A stretch of DNA of 16,198 bases from Gammaproteobacteria bacterium (GTDB lineage Bacteria > Pseudomonadota > Gammaproteobacteria > UBA9214). This document shows, piece after piece, positions 1 to 8,249 of the stretch. The DNA lies in assembly GCA_003454335.1 (NCBI GenBank), contig DMKK01000220.1, positions 1-16,198 of the forward strand, written 5' to 3'. A model generated the notes under the pieces. It did not search any database. It had not been told where the DNA came from and saw only the letters and a list, made by a program, of their open reading frames with translations. Position numbers and translations under genes: made by a program. The first letter of the stretch is position 1. Each line of letters starts with the position of its first letter.

Positions 1-22
1 CGGCGAGGACGCCGCTCCCACA
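1..22 (-). repeat. REP-like palindrome, partial copy at window edge
   Basis: Read on the minus strand this begins TGTGGGAGCGGCG and folds into a 5-bp CGGCG/CGCCG hairpin with a 4-base loop (positions 1-14). The same TGTGGGAGCGGCGT string occurs at 4719-4732, so two copies of one family are present. The layout (conserved TGTGGGAGC head followed by a GC-rich hairpin) matches the REP sequences known from Pseudomonas and related gammaproteobacteria. The element runs off the left edge, so its full form cannot be seen. Confidence 0.75.
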
Positions 23-42
23 ATGCAGATTCAGCATATCCT

Positions 43-64
43 TTGCGGCCATTGCCGCAATTTT
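43..64 (+). terminator. Rho-independent-terminator-like hairpin, plus strand
   Basis: TTGCGGC (43-49) and GCCGCAA (54-60) form a perfect 7-bp stem around a 4-base loop, followed directly by TTTT and then AT on the plus strand. On the minus strand the bases after the stem are AAGGAT, not a T-run, so the polarity suits a transcript entering from the left of the window rather than the amidase gene, which stops at 75. The source gene is outside the window. Confidence 0.5.
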
Positions 65-74
65 ATGGCCGGGC

Positions 75-1412
75 TTAACTACCCTGAACAGGTGGAATAC
101 GCAGGGTATCCCCGACGCGCAGGCGGTCGGACTTGAGGCTGTTATAGCCACGCAGACTGGAGAGGCTGACCTGGTATACGGCGGCAATCTGACTCAGCGT
201 ATCACCCGACTTGACCTTGTATTTGCGGGCGGCCAGGGCCGCCATATGTGTTCCCGGTGGCGGGTTATTGCCGAAATAGTCGCGGATACCGCTCAGCATA
301 GCCTTGGCCAGTTTCTTCTGGTGGCGCTTGTCGCGCAGCTTGTTTTCTTCCTGTGGGTTGGAAATAAAGGCTGTCTCTATCAGGATTGACGGGATATCCG
401 GTGATTTCAGCACCACAAACCCGGCACGCTGTACGCTGGACTTGTGCATCTTGCCCAGCCGCTTCAGCCCGCCAAGCATATTACTGGCCACCTCATGGCT
501 GGCCTCGATGGTCGCGGACTGCGACAGGTCCAGCAACACCTCGGCAAGCAGGTCATCCTTGTCATCGAGGCTGACACCGCCGGCAAGGTCCGCAGAATTT
601 TCCTTGGCCTCCAGCCAGCGGCCCATTTCAGACGAGGCACCGCGGCGTGAGAGTACAAATACGGATGAACCACTGGCTCGCTGGCTGTGGAAACCGTCGG
701 CATGGATTGATATAAACAGGTCCGCGTTCTCTTTGCGCGCCTTGTTGATACGCTGGCGCAGCCCCACATAGTAATCACCTTCGCGAATCATAACCGGACG
801 CATGCCGGGTTCTTTCCGGATGAGTGCCGCCAGTTCACGTGCAATGGCCAGTACCACCGTCTTTTCGCGGGTACCACGACGCCCGATGGCGCCCGGATCA
901 TCCCCTCCGTGTCCGGCATCAATCGCAATGACCAGGTTACGCAATGCCGCCGGCTTGTTCACAACCGTCTTCTTGACGACCGCCTGCTTGCCAGTATCTT
1001 TGCCCGTGATCCTGGTCCCGGTAGTTTCGTAGAGATCAATCACCAGGCGATGACCGTATTGCCCGTTCGGCTTCAGACTGAAGGTACGTGGCTTGGCGGA
1101 TTGCTTGAGATCAAGCACGATACGCAGTGTCTTGTCCTTCTTTATAGCCGTACGGATACCCTTGACCAGGCCACCGGCGTTGCTGGCTGCCTGTAGCGCC
1201 TTTGACGCCTGTGCAGCTGGCACATCAACCACCAGACGAGCGGGATTCTGCAGGGAAAAGACATGGTGGCTAACAGCACCACTGGTATCAAATACGACCC
1301 GGGTATGGTCCGGCGCTGCCCACAGGCGCACGTTCTTGAAATCAACCGTACCGGCCAGTGCAAGGCCTTGCACTGCCAGCCAGAGATACACCCCTGTTAT
1401 CAGTCTGCTCAC
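75..1412 (-). CDS. amiC: N-acetylmuramoyl-L-alanine amidase (AMIN, Amidase_3, LysM)
   Basis: A periplasmic zinc amidase that cuts the bond between MurNAc and the stem peptide to split septal peptidoglycan. The 445-aa product starts at a GTG with AGGGG about 10 bases upstream; an in-frame stop further upstream leaves no ATG. Residues 1-20 look like a signal peptide (hydrophobic core, cleavage near LALA-GT). An AMIN septum-targeting domain spans about 23-127. The Amidase_3 domain covers about 160-382 with candidate zinc and catalytic residues H168 (DAGHGG), E183, H237 (SIHADGF) and E346 (LIETAF). A LysM peptidoglycan-binding domain follows at about 398-441. The gene follows nnrD-tsaE as amiB does in E. 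coli, and the LysM tail is also AmiB-like. The amiB/amiC name is therefore conventional. The active-site-covering insert at about 255-335 suggests activation by EnvC/NlpD-type partners (inference). Confidence 0.93.
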   Translation of the reverse strand: MSRLITGVYLWLAVQGLALAGTVDFKNVRLWAAPDHTRVVFDTSGAVSHHVFSLQNPARLVVDVPAAQASKALQAASNAGGLVKGIRTAIKKDKTLRIVLDLKQSAKPRTFSLKPNGQYGHRLVIDLYETTGTRITGKDTGKQAVVKKTVVNKPAALRNLVIAIDAGHGGDDPGAIGRRGTREKTVVLAIARELAALIRKEPGMRPVMIREGDYYVGLRQRINKARKENADLFISIHADGFHSQRASGSSVFVLSRRGASSEMGRWLEAKENSADLAGGVSLDDKDDLLAEVLLDLSQSATIEASHEVASNMLGGLKRLGKMHKSSVQRAGFVVLKSPDIPSILIETAFISNPQEENKLRDKRHQKKLAKAMLSGIRDYFGNNPPPGTHMAALAARKYKVKSGDTLSQIAAVYQVSLSSLRGYNSLKSDRLRVGDTLRIPPVQGS

Positions 1413-1454
1413 CGCCGCCGCACCCCTGAAATTATCCCCTTGCCGTGTTGGGGG

Positions 1455-1484
1455 ATTCTATCCATAACACCAGGGTGATTGCAA
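1455..1484 (-). promoter_or_regulatory. Candidate sigma70 promoter for the amidase gene
   Basis: On the minus strand TTGCAA (1479-1484, 4 of 6 consensus) is followed after 18 bases by TAGAAT (1455-1460, 5 of 6). Transcription would begin near 1448, leaving a leader of about 36 bases before the GTG at 1412. It lies in the 156-bp gap after tsaE, the only sizeable gap in an otherwise overlapping gene set, so the amidase may have its own start of transcription. This is a motif match only. Confidence 0.35.
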
Positions 1485-1568
1485 GAAATAGTGTTTACTC
1501 TCTTTGGGATAGAGATACTAGCTGAGTAGCTGTCGAGATATTGGCACCAACCGATAACTTCTGCCCAT

Positions 1569-2024
1569 TCAGTCCTTTTCCGCTAGCTGATCCAGCCAGC
1601 GCTGCCCGGCCGGTGTAGCAGCCACCATGCTGGCCACCCGCCCGCCCCCAGAAAAACCAAGGTCAATAGTAAGGTCGGCTGCCGGCAGGTAGCCACTGCC
1701 CCGCTCCGGCCACTCCACCAGCAACAGGGCCGCATCAGCCAGCATGTCTCGCAGCCCCAGCCATTCCAGTTCTTCGGCATCCGCCAGCCGGTACAGGTCC
1801 AGGTGATAGACCCGGCAGGGTGCAAGCGCATAGGGCTCGACCAGTGTATAGGTCGGGCTTCTGACCTTGCCGGTATGCCCAAGACCACGCAACAAACCGC
1901 GGGCCAGGGTAGTCTTCCCTGCGCCCAGATCACCCCGCATATAAATAATTCCCGGTGTGATAGCAGGCGCCAGTTGCTCGCCCAGCAACTCTGTTGCCTG
2001 TGCATCGGCCAGCACCCGTTTCAT
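1569..2024 (-). CDS. tsaE: tRNA t6A37 biosynthesis ATPase TsaE
   Basis: TsaE is the small P-loop ATPase of the bacterial TsaBDE complex, which makes threonylcarbamoyladenosine at position 37 of ANN-decoding tRNAs in the cytoplasm. The 151-aa product has the usual family length. A Walker A motif GDLGAGKTT sits at residues 31-39, the family motif SPTYTLV at 56-62, HLDLYRL follows around 74-80, and LLVEWPERG, typical of TsaE, lies near 100-108. The ATG overlaps the nnrD stop as ATGA (2021-2024), implying translational coupling. Gene order nnrD-tsaE-amidase is the same as E. coli yjeF-yjeE-amiB. The identification rests on motif and context and is secure. Confidence 0.96.
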   Translation of the reverse strand: MKRVLADAQATELLGEQLAPAITPGIIYMRGDLGAGKTTLARGLLRGLGHTGKVRSPTYTLVEPYALAPCRVYHLDLYRLADAEELEWLGLRDMLADAALLLVEWPERGSGYLPAADLTIDLGFSGGGRVASMVAATPAGQRWLDQLAEKD

Positions 2025-3523
2025 GCAGAGTGCCCCGGCTTGTTAAGGGGATTATTGCAGGGAGTGTTCAGCACGCCCCGCAGTTCGGCAATCACATCAC
2101 TCGCCAGCATGCCCCGTTCACCTCGCACCGCCGCTGCATCACCCGCACAGGCATGTGCACAGACACCGGCAACGGCCGCAGCATGCGTTTCCATACCCTG
2201 GGCAATCAATGCAGCAATCACGCCGGCCAGCACATCCCCCATACCGGCGGTGGCCATGCCGGGATTACCCGCACCGCAGACAATCGGCAGTTTGTCATCA
2301 CCATGAATCACCGTGCCGGCACCTTTCAATACCGTGGTGCCCCCGTACTCCTGTGTAATCGCCTGCGCCGCAGCAAAGCGATCGCGCTGGATAGCGGCCG
2401 TGTCCTGACGCAGCAGACGCGCGGCCTCACCCGGATGCGGTGTCAGCACCTGGTGCACACGCCGTGCCGGTGCGCCCGCCAGCAGATTCAGGGCATCCGC
2501 ATCGATGACCAGTGGTTGCGATGCCTCCAGCACCGCGGCCAGCAGGGTCTGGGCCCACCGGGAACGGCCCAGCCCGGGCCCCACCAGCAGCACGCTTGCC
2601 GACTGGATCAGGGGCCGCAGTTCCCGTGCCGTTGCCACCGCATGACAAATGAGTTCCGGGCAGCTTGACCCGGCAAATGCGGCATGTACCGGGTGTGTTG
2701 CGAGACTGACCAGGCCGGCACCGCTACGTAGCGCCCCCTCACCCGCCAGACGCGCGGCACCCGCCATGCCCTCGCCGCCGCCAATAACCAGTACATGTCC
2801 GTGCTGCCCCTTGTGTGCGGTACGCACACGCGGACCAGCCAGTGGCCCGGGTAGCGCGTGCCTGAGCAGTTGTGCGGCCGGCGGCACCTGCTGATAAACA
2901 GTCCCGGGTACGTCCAGGTCGGCAAACCGTGTTTCACCGGCATAGTCAGGCCCAGCCCCGGTATACAAACCCGCCTTGCGGCCGATGAAGGTAACCGTCA
3001 TGTCGGCGTGAACAGTCGCACCTGACACGGCACCGGTATCCGCATGCAATCCAGAGGGAAGATCAACGGCCAGCACCGGCCGTGCAGACTGGTTCACCCG
3101 TTCCACGGCAAGCTGCCAGTCACCCGCCAGTGGCCGGTCAACGCCGGTACCCAGCATGGCATCGATAATGATATCCGCGTCCAGGCTGGCCGCCGCCGTA
3201 AACGGGGCGACCTGTCCGCCCGCGGCCACGAAGTCTGCCTGCGCGGTCAGGGCATCGCCCTGCAGCCGCACCGATGCGCCCAGCTGCAATACCTGTACAG
3301 TCCAGTTTGCAGCCAGCGCCAGGCGTGCAACGATAAAACCGTCACCGCCATTATTACCGGACCCACACAGAATCAGCAGGGAACGTGCCTGCGGCCAGCG
3401 CACCTGCAAGGCCTCCCAGCAAGCCTCACCCGCACGTGACATCAGGGTGTAGCCGGGGATACCTGCCTCCCCGATTGCTATACGGTCAAGTTCACGCACC
3501 TGGGCGGCGGTGTACAATGACAT
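2021..3523 (-). CDS. nnrD: Bifunctional NAD(P)HX epimerase/dehydratase
   Basis: This enzyme repairs hydrated NADH/NADPH. The N-terminal YjeF_N (NnrE) domain epimerises R- and S-NAD(P)HX, and the C-terminal carbohydrate-kinase-like (NnrD) domain dehydrates the S form using ADP. From the chosen ATG the product is 500 aa, close to E. coli NnrD/YjeF. Epimerase marks are CGSGNNGGDG (53-62), DAMLGTGVDRP and AVDLPSGLHADTG. Dehydratase marks are VIGGGEGMAGA, GPGLGRS, VIDADALN, LTPHPGEAARL and the C-terminal GNPGMATAGMGDVLAG. The start at 3523 (MSLYTAAQ) has AGGA 4 bases upstream. An in-frame ATG at 3547 adds eight residues but has no clear ribosome site. The frame stays open to 3820, but that part would run antisense through queG and is not taken as coding. 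The stop overlaps the tsaE start. Confidence 0.95.
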   Translation of the reverse strand: MSLYTAAQVRELDRIAIGEAGIPGYTLMSRAGEACWEALQVRWPQARSLLILCGSGNNGGDGFIVARLALAANWTVQVLQLGASVRLQGDALTAQADFVAAGGQVAPFTAAASLDADIIIDAMLGTGVDRPLAGDWQLAVERVNQSARPVLAVDLPSGLHADTGAVSGATVHADMTVTFIGRKAGLYTGAGPDYAGETRFADLDVPGTVYQQVPPAAQLLRHALPGPLAGPRVRTAHKGQHGHVLVIGGGEGMAGAARLAGEGALRSGAGLVSLATHPVHAAFAGSSCPELICHAVATARELRPLIQSASVLLVGPGLGRSRWAQTLLAAVLEASQPLVIDADALNLLAGAPARRVHQVLTPHPGEAARLLRQDTAAIQRDRFAAAQAITQEYGGTTVLKGAGTVIHGDDKLPIVCGAGNPGMATAGMGDVLAGVIAALIAQGMETHAAAVAGVCAHACAGDAAAVRGERGMLASDVIAELRGVLNTPCNNPLNKPGHSA

Positions 3524-3625
3524 TGAATCCTGGCTGTTTGCTTGCATGGTGCGTTCGGAATAACGTAGCGTGCACGGCACAATGACAGCAACATACCGTG
3601 AAGCACGCCCGAAAATCCAGTAACA

Positions 3626-4705
3626 ATGAACACGATACCCCCGCCACCCGATCCGGATCTTGATTACGCCGCACTGAGCCGGCAGATCAGGCGCTGGGGA
3701 CAGGAACTCGGGTTTCAGCAGCTTGGCATTACCGACACCCGGCTGGATGACGATGAGGCACATCTGCTGCAATGGCTGGCGGCCGGTCGCCACGGCAGCA
3801 TGGATTACATGGAACGCCATGGCACCCGTCGCAGCCGGCCTGCTGAGCTGGTACCCGGCACGGTGCGAGTCATCTCGGTACGCATGGATTACTGGCCGGG
3901 TGATGCGCAGGCCGCGAGCACTGTCTTGCAGGACCCCGCACTGGCCTACCTGTCACGCTATGCACTGGGCCGTGACTATCACAAACTTATACGCAAGCGT
4001 CTGCAAGCGCTGGCAAAACGCATCGAGTCCCTCGCCGGTCCATTTGGTTACCGCGCCTTTACCGACAGCGCACCGGTACTGGAAAAGGCGCTGGCACAAA
4101 AGGCCGGGCTCGGCTGGATCGGCAAGCACACCAACCTGATAAACGAGCAGGCAGGCTCCTGGTTCTTTATCGGCGAACTGTATACCAACCTGCCCCTGGT
4201 GGCCGACAGCCCGGCCGACAATCACTGCGGCGACTGCCAGGCCTGCATCGATGCCTGTCCGACAGGCGCTATCATCGCGCCCTACAAACTGGATGCCCGC
4301 CTGTGCATTTCCTATCTGACCATCGAATTACGCAATGCCATCCCGGAACAACTGCGGCCGCTGATCGGCAACCGGGTCTATGGCTGTGATGACTGCCAGC
4401 TGGCCTGCCCATGGAACCGTTTTTCCGGCCCCGGCAGTGAAACCGATTTCAATACCCGCCACGGACTGGATGCCAGCGAACTGGTACGACTGTTTGCCTG
4501 GGCGGAAAGTGACTTTGAAACCAACACCCGGGGCAGCGCCATCCACCGTATTGGTTATGAATGCTGGCTGCGTAATATTGCCGTGGGTCTGGGCAATGCC
4601 CCGACGACGCCTGACGTTATCAGCGCACTACAGGCCCGGCAGGCACATCCCTCTGAGCTGGTGCGTGAACACGTCGAATGGGCACTGCAGCAACACACCG
4701 TGTAA
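3626..4705 (+). CDS. queG: Epoxyqueuosine reductase QueG
   Basis: QueG reduces epoxyqueuosine to queuosine in the wobble position of GUN-anticodon tRNAs, using cobalamin and two 4Fe-4S clusters. The 359-aa product is close to E. coli QueG in length. The conserved TDSAPVLEKALA carries the putative catalytic D147. Cluster cysteines are visible as CGDCQACIDAC (C201, C204, C207, C211) with a PTGAI tail, and as C227 plus CDDCQLAC (C254, C257, C261). A short HEAT-like helical tail follows. No strong ribosome site precedes the ATG at 3626, so the exact start is less certain than the gene. It is divergent from nnrD with about 100 bases between starts, as in E. coli (yjeS/yjeF), and no convincing promoter pair is visible there. 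Confidence 0.96.
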   Translation: MNTIPPPPDPDLDYAALSRQIRRWGQELGFQQLGITDTRLDDDEAHLLQWLAAGRHGSMDYMERHGTRRSRPAELVPGTVRVISVRMDYWPGDAQAASTVLQDPALAYLSRYALGRDYHKLIRKRLQALAKRIESLAGPFGYRAFTDSAPVLEKALAQKAGLGWIGKHTNLINEQAGSWFFIGELYTNLPLVADSPADNHCGDCQACIDACPTGAIIAPYKLDARLCISYLTIELRNAIPEQLRPLIGNRVYGCDDCQLACPWNRFSGPGSETDFNTRHGLDASELVRLFAWAESDFETNTRGSAIHRIGYECWLRNIAVGLGNAPTTPDVISALQARQAHPSELVREHVEWALQQHTV

Positions 4706-4716
4706 GAGCAGATCTA

Positions 4717-4789
4717 CCTGTGGGAGCGGCGTCTCGCCGCGATTCGCGCCGGGAACGGCGTTTATGCTCGGCACGGGTGCTCCCACAGG
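4717..4789. repeat. REP/BIME-like paired palindrome
   Basis: CCTGTGGGAGC (4717-4727) and GCTCCCACAGG (4779-4789) are perfect 11-bp inverted arms. Inside the left arm GCGGCG-TCT-CGCCGC (4726-4740) folds into a 6-bp hairpin. The right half holds a weaker GCAC/GTGC-type dyad. Two REP units facing each other form a BIME-like unit. It lies in the gap between the convergent ends of queG and rsmI, the usual place for such elements, and may stabilise or end both transcripts. A matching copy is at 1-22. Confidence 0.85.
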
Positions 4790-4826
4790 AAATAATGTTA
4801 CAGCACATCCTACAAAACCGGCACAT

Positions 4827-5687
4827 CTATTGAGAATCCTTGATTTTCAGGCCCTGTTCATACAAGGCATTTTTCGACAAGCCGGTAATTTTTGCCGCCA
4901 GCCCGGCGGCCTGTTTCAGCGGCAACTCTGACAGCAACACCTCCAGCATCCGCACGGTTGCCTCGTCTATGGCCGAGCGCTCGCGTGCTGGCGCACCCTG
5001 CACCAGCACCACAAATTCACCCTTCTGCTGATCGGCATCAGCCGCTACCCGGTCAACCAGCCCGTCGAGCGAGTCATGCATGATCGTCTCGAAGGTCTTG
5101 GTCAGCTCGCGGGCCACGGTTGCTGCACGCGCACCTCCCAGACAATCAGCCATGTCACGCAGGCTGTCGCAAATACGATGACTGGATTCGTAAAACACCA
5201 GGGTTGCGGTGGCCGTCGCCAGACACTGCAGCCGTTGCCGCCGGGCCGCCTGCTTCGAGGGCAGAAAACCCTCAAACATAAACCGGTCCGAGGGCAAACC
5301 AGCCACCGAGAGCGCCGCAATCACCGCCGCCGGCCCCGGCACCGGGACCACCCGCAGATTTTCCTGGCGTGCCGCACGGACAAGGTAAAAACCGGGATCA
5401 CTGATCAGGGGCGTGCCGGCATCGGCAACCAGTGCAATGTCCTCACCGCTAGCCAGCCGCCGGAGCAACTGTCCCGTTATCGCCCGTTCATTGTGTTCAT
5501 GCACCGCCAGCAGCGGCGTACCGATACCGTAATGGGCCAGCAGTTTCTTGCTGTGGCGGGTATCTTCCGCTGCAATCAGCGTGACTGTTCGCAACACCCC
5601 CAGCGCACGTGCCGAGATATCCTGCAGGTTACCAATGGGCGTTGCGACCACGTACAACACCCCGCTGTTTTTGTGCACGTTGTTCAT
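4827..5687 (-). CDS. rsmI: 16S rRNA (cytidine1402-2'-O)-methyltransferase RsmI
   Basis: RsmI methylates the ribose of C1402 in the ribosomal P site using S-adenosylmethionine. The 286-aa product matches family length. It shows the tetrapyrrole-methylase fold motifs ATPIGNL (15-21), EDTRHSKKLL (41-50), VADAGTPLISDPG (about 87-99), VPGPAA and YESSHR. The ATG at 5687 has AGGA 9 bases upstream. A TTG at 5705 would add six residues (MLGCCL) and is not favoured. It is divergent from lpoA as in E. coli (yraL/yraM) and convergent with queG, with the REP palindrome between. Confidence 0.96.
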   Translation of the reverse strand: MNNVHKNSGVLYVVATPIGNLQDISARALGVLRTVTLIAAEDTRHSKKLLAHYGIGTPLLAVHEHNERAITGQLLRRLASGEDIALVADAGTPLISDPGFYLVRAARQENLRVVPVPGPAAVIAALSVAGLPSDRFMFEGFLPSKQAARRQRLQCLATATATLVFYESSHRICDSLRDMADCLGGARAATVARELTKTFETIMHDSLDGLVDRVAADADQQKGEFVVLVQGAPARERSAIDEATVRMLEVLLSELPLKQAAGLAAKITGLSKNALYEQGLKIKDSQ

Positions 5688-5752
5688 AAGGCAGCATCCT
5701 AGCAAATTCCCCGCCCGACAGATGGACTGATATCATTGCTACTCCAGCCCCC

Positions 5753-5804
5753 TCTCCCTCCGGGACGCCTGCCGGGATGCAGGCGGTATAGCGACTGCGG
5801 GAGA
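5753..5804. repeat. Nested inverted repeat in the rsmI/lpoA gap
   Basis: GCCTGC (5767-5772) and GCAGGC (5779-5784) form a perfect 6-bp stem around CGGGAT, enclosed by TCTCCC (5753-5758) and GGGAGA (5799-5804). It resembles the widespread CCTCTCCC...GGGAGAGG class of proteobacterial intergenic palindromes and is not the same family as the REP at 4717. The gap is divergent, so it cannot be a terminator for either neighbour. I saw no convincing promoter for lpoA elsewhere in this gap; TATAAA at 5889-5894 lacks a recognisable -35 box. Confidence 0.55.
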
Positions 5805-5977
5805 AGGACGCTCTATCTGGATAGATATTTTCATTTATAGTCTTACAGGCAAGTCATACAGCATCTACAGGATGGTAGTGTGCACACATATAAAAGGTAG
5901 ACGTGGTATCGGGTTTTCAGTAGAGTCTCCGGCACTTTTACTGATGCTTCTGCAGAAACAACAAACAGTCCTTGCCT

Positions 5978-7909
5978 GTGAAAAAATGCCCGACAATCCT
6001 GTGGAAGACGGTGGCCGCCACGCTACTGATAGCCCTGCTGGCCGGCTGCAGCAGTAGCGTCAAACCCGGTTCGTCAGCCGACAGCCGACTGCAGCAACAG
6101 GCACGGACCCTGGAAACCAGCGGCAACTACCAGGGTGCTGCGCAACTGTATCTGGACGCCGCTGCAAAGTCTTCCGGGACAGATCAACAGGCACTCAAGC
6201 TGCAGGCAGCTGCGAGTCTGATCCGTGGAGAGGATTATGCCAGCGCCAACCGTCTGCTTGATGAATTGCCGGCCGCACGGCTCAGCGGTGAAATAAAACA
6301 GCATTACGTGGTAAACCGGGCCGCCATTGCCGTCGTTGAACAACGTCCCGGTCAGGCCCTGACCCTGCTGGGCGCAGTACCGTCCGGCGGACCCTATGTT
6401 GCCGATTACCGCCGCTTGCGGGCCGAAGCCTACCTGCAGGAATCCCGTTTTTATCTCAGCGCGCGGGAACGGGTACTGCTCGACCCCTTGCTCATTGATC
6501 CGGAATTGCGGCTGGAGAATGAGTTCGCCATCTGGGAAGCACTGAACCGGCTCACTGATGCAGAGCTGCAGACACTGCGCACGGGCGTACCACCCGACCC
6601 GCTGAGCGGCTGGATGGAACTGGTGGAATTGACACGCCTGTACCTGCAACAACCGGACGCCCTGACAGAAGTCATACCCCACTGGCAACAGCGTTACCCC
6701 AGGCACCCGGCAAGCACGGCCTTCATACCAAAATTAATGGAGAGCATGCGTATGGCCGGCCAGCCACCCGAGCATCTGGCCCTGCTGTTGCCGCTCAAGG
6801 GCAAACTGGCCAATGCTGCCGGGGCGATCCGTGACGGGATACTCGCCGCCTACTATGACACGCCGGCCGCAAGCAACAAGCCGGAACTACAGATTTATGA
6901 CAGCGGGACAACACCCGAGGATGCCGTGGCCGCCTATCAACAGGCCATCGCCGCTGGCGCCGAGTTTGTTATCGGGCCACTGCGCAAGGAGTCCGTGCAG
7001 GCCCTGGCCAGCCAGCCGCAACTTGCCGTGCCATTACTGGCGCTCAACCAGGTCGAAGATCCGACCCGGTTCAACCCGTCCCTGTACCAGTTTGGCCTTG
7101 CACCTGAAGACGAAGCTCGTGAAGTGGCCCGCCTTGCCTGGCGTGAAGGCTTTACCCGCACCATTGCCCTGCTCCCTAACACGGAATGGGGTGAACGCGT
7201 CTATGCGGCCTTCGCTGCCGAGTGGGAACTGCTGGGTGGTATAACCCTGGAAGCAGAACGCTATGACGCGACCAAAACAGATCACGGCAAAATCATCAGC
7301 AGCGTGCTGAATCTCGACAGCAGCAAGGCCCGGCAGCAGCAATTGACACGCCACCTGGGCAGACAACTCGTCTTTGAACCCCGGCGCCGTCAGGATGTCG
7401 ACTTTGTTTTCCTGATTGCCTCGTCCAGGCAGGCCCGTCTGATACGTCCGCAACTGAGATTCTACCGGGCGTCCTCACTGCCCGTATACACCACATCAAA
7501 GGTATACAGTGGCACCCCGGATGCCAGCAAAGACGCAGACATGAACGGCATCATCTTCTGTGACATGCCGTGGACACTTGAAAGCGGCGGCAACTGGGAA
7601 CATCTGCAGCACACCATCAACGCTTCCTGGCCGACCAACGCAAGTCGCTACAGGCGACTCTATGCGCTGGGCATCGATGCCTATCGCCTGACACCCTACC
7701 TGAGCAGCAATATGTTCGGTGCCTACCATGGTGTGACCGGCAACCTGTCACTGGGTAGCCAGGGACATATCAGCCGTACCCTGCGCTGTGCAAAATTCAG
7801 CAATGGCCTGCCGGTATTACTGGAGCCGGCGGTTGCAACCGAGCCGCCCGAACAGACAACGGTCATTCCTGTGGAAACCACTGATAATGGACACCCTGTC
7901 CCGCGGTAA
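5978..7909 (+). CDS. lpoA: Outer-membrane lipoprotein activator of PBP1a, LpoA
   Basis: LpoA is an outer-membrane lipoprotein that reaches through the peptidoglycan to stimulate the bifunctional synthase PBP1a. The product of about 643 aa from the GTG at 5978 begins MKKCPTILWK, followed by a hydrophobic stretch and the lipobox LLAGC (Cys24). A TTG two codons earlier is possible but less likely. Residues about 30-255 are helical and TPR-like. From about 260 (LALLLPLKGKLANAAGAIRDG) the sequence is a periplasmic-binding-protein-like domain typical of the LppC family. E. coli LpoA is slightly longer. It heads the set lpoA-yraN-gmhA-dolP and overlaps yraN by 23 bases. Function in this organism is inferred from family and synteny. 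Confidence 0.93.
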   Translation: MKKCPTILWKTVAATLLIALLAGCSSSVKPGSSADSRLQQQARTLETSGNYQGAAQLYLDAAAKSSGTDQQALKLQAAASLIRGEDYASANRLLDELPAARLSGEIKQHYVVNRAAIAVVEQRPGQALTLLGAVPSGGPYVADYRRLRAEAYLQESRFYLSARERVLLDPLLIDPELRLENEFAIWEALNRLTDAELQTLRTGVPPDPLSGWMELVELTRLYLQQPDALTEVIPHWQQRYPRHPASTAFIPKLMESMRMAGQPPEHLALLLPLKGKLANAAGAIRDGILAAYYDTPAASNKPELQIYDSGTTPEDAVAAYQQAIAAGAEFVIGPLRKESVQALASQPQLAVPLLALNQVEDPTRFNPSLYQFGLAPEDEAREVARLAWREGFTRTIALLPNTEWGERVYAAFAAEWELLGGITLEAERYDATKTDHGKIISSVLNLDSSKARQQQLTRHLGRQLVFEPRRRQDVDFVFLIASSRQARLIRPQLRFYRASSLPVYTTSKVYSGTPDASKDADMNGIIFCDMPWTLESGGNWEHLQHTINASWPTNASRYRRLYALGIDAYRLTPYLSSNMFGAYHGVTGNLSLGSQGHISRTLRCAKFSNGLPVLLEPAVATEPPEQTTVIPVETTDNGHPVPR

Positions 7910-8246
7910 GGATGCCGAAAGCCGCGCCTGCCGTTATCTGCAGGCACGTGGCTTGCAGCTGCTGCACCGGAACTATCGCAGCAAGGGTGGAGAAATTGAT
8001 CTGATACTGCAGGACACAGACAGCCTGGTGTTTGTTGAAGTACGTTATCGGCGTCAATCCGGCTTCGGCTCGGCTGCAGAAAGTGTCGACTGGCGTAAAC
8101 AGTCAAAACTTATTGCATGTGCCCGGCATTTTATGCAGACACACCCGGACACGGCCAGGCAACCCTGCCGCTTTGACGTGATAGCCCTCGATGGCTCGTC
8201 AAGCGATATCGGGTGGATACAGAATGCCTTCAGCGCTGCGGAGTAA
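7887..8246 (+). CDS. yraN: UPF0102 family protein YraN
   Basis: A small protein of the UPF0102 family, whose fold is related to restriction-type nucleases. The 119-aa product from MDTLSRGKDAES is of usual length. GGEIDLIL followed by LVFVEVRYR gives the E-x-D and E-x-R/K pattern seen in PD-(D/E)XK-type proteins. The ATG lies inside the last codons of lpoA (23-base overlap), with only a weak GTGGAA upstream, so translation is probably coupled. Its biological role is not established in the family; nuclease activity is inference. Confidence 0.93.
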   Translation: MDTLSRGKDAESRACRYLQARGLQLLHRNYRSKGGEIDLILQDTDSLVFVEVRYRRQSGFGSAAESVDWRKQSKLIACARHFMQTHPDTARQPCRFDVIALDGSSSDIGWIQNAFSAAE

Positions 8247-8249
8247 GCA

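Noticed and set aside
3524..3820. N-terminal extension of nnrD to 3820
   Set aside because: The extra residues would overlap queG antisense and do not resemble the YjeF_N domain; MSLYTAAQVRELD is the normal family start.
5688..5977. RNase P RNA or another structured RNA in the rsmI-lpoA gap
   Set aside because: The gap is too short for rnpB, and I found none of its conserved segments; only the short nested palindrome stands out.
6074..6706. A 210-aa minus-strand frame opposite lpoA
   Set aside because: It is antisense to a well-supported lipoprotein gene and has low-complexity, unfamiliar sequence and no ribosome site of note.
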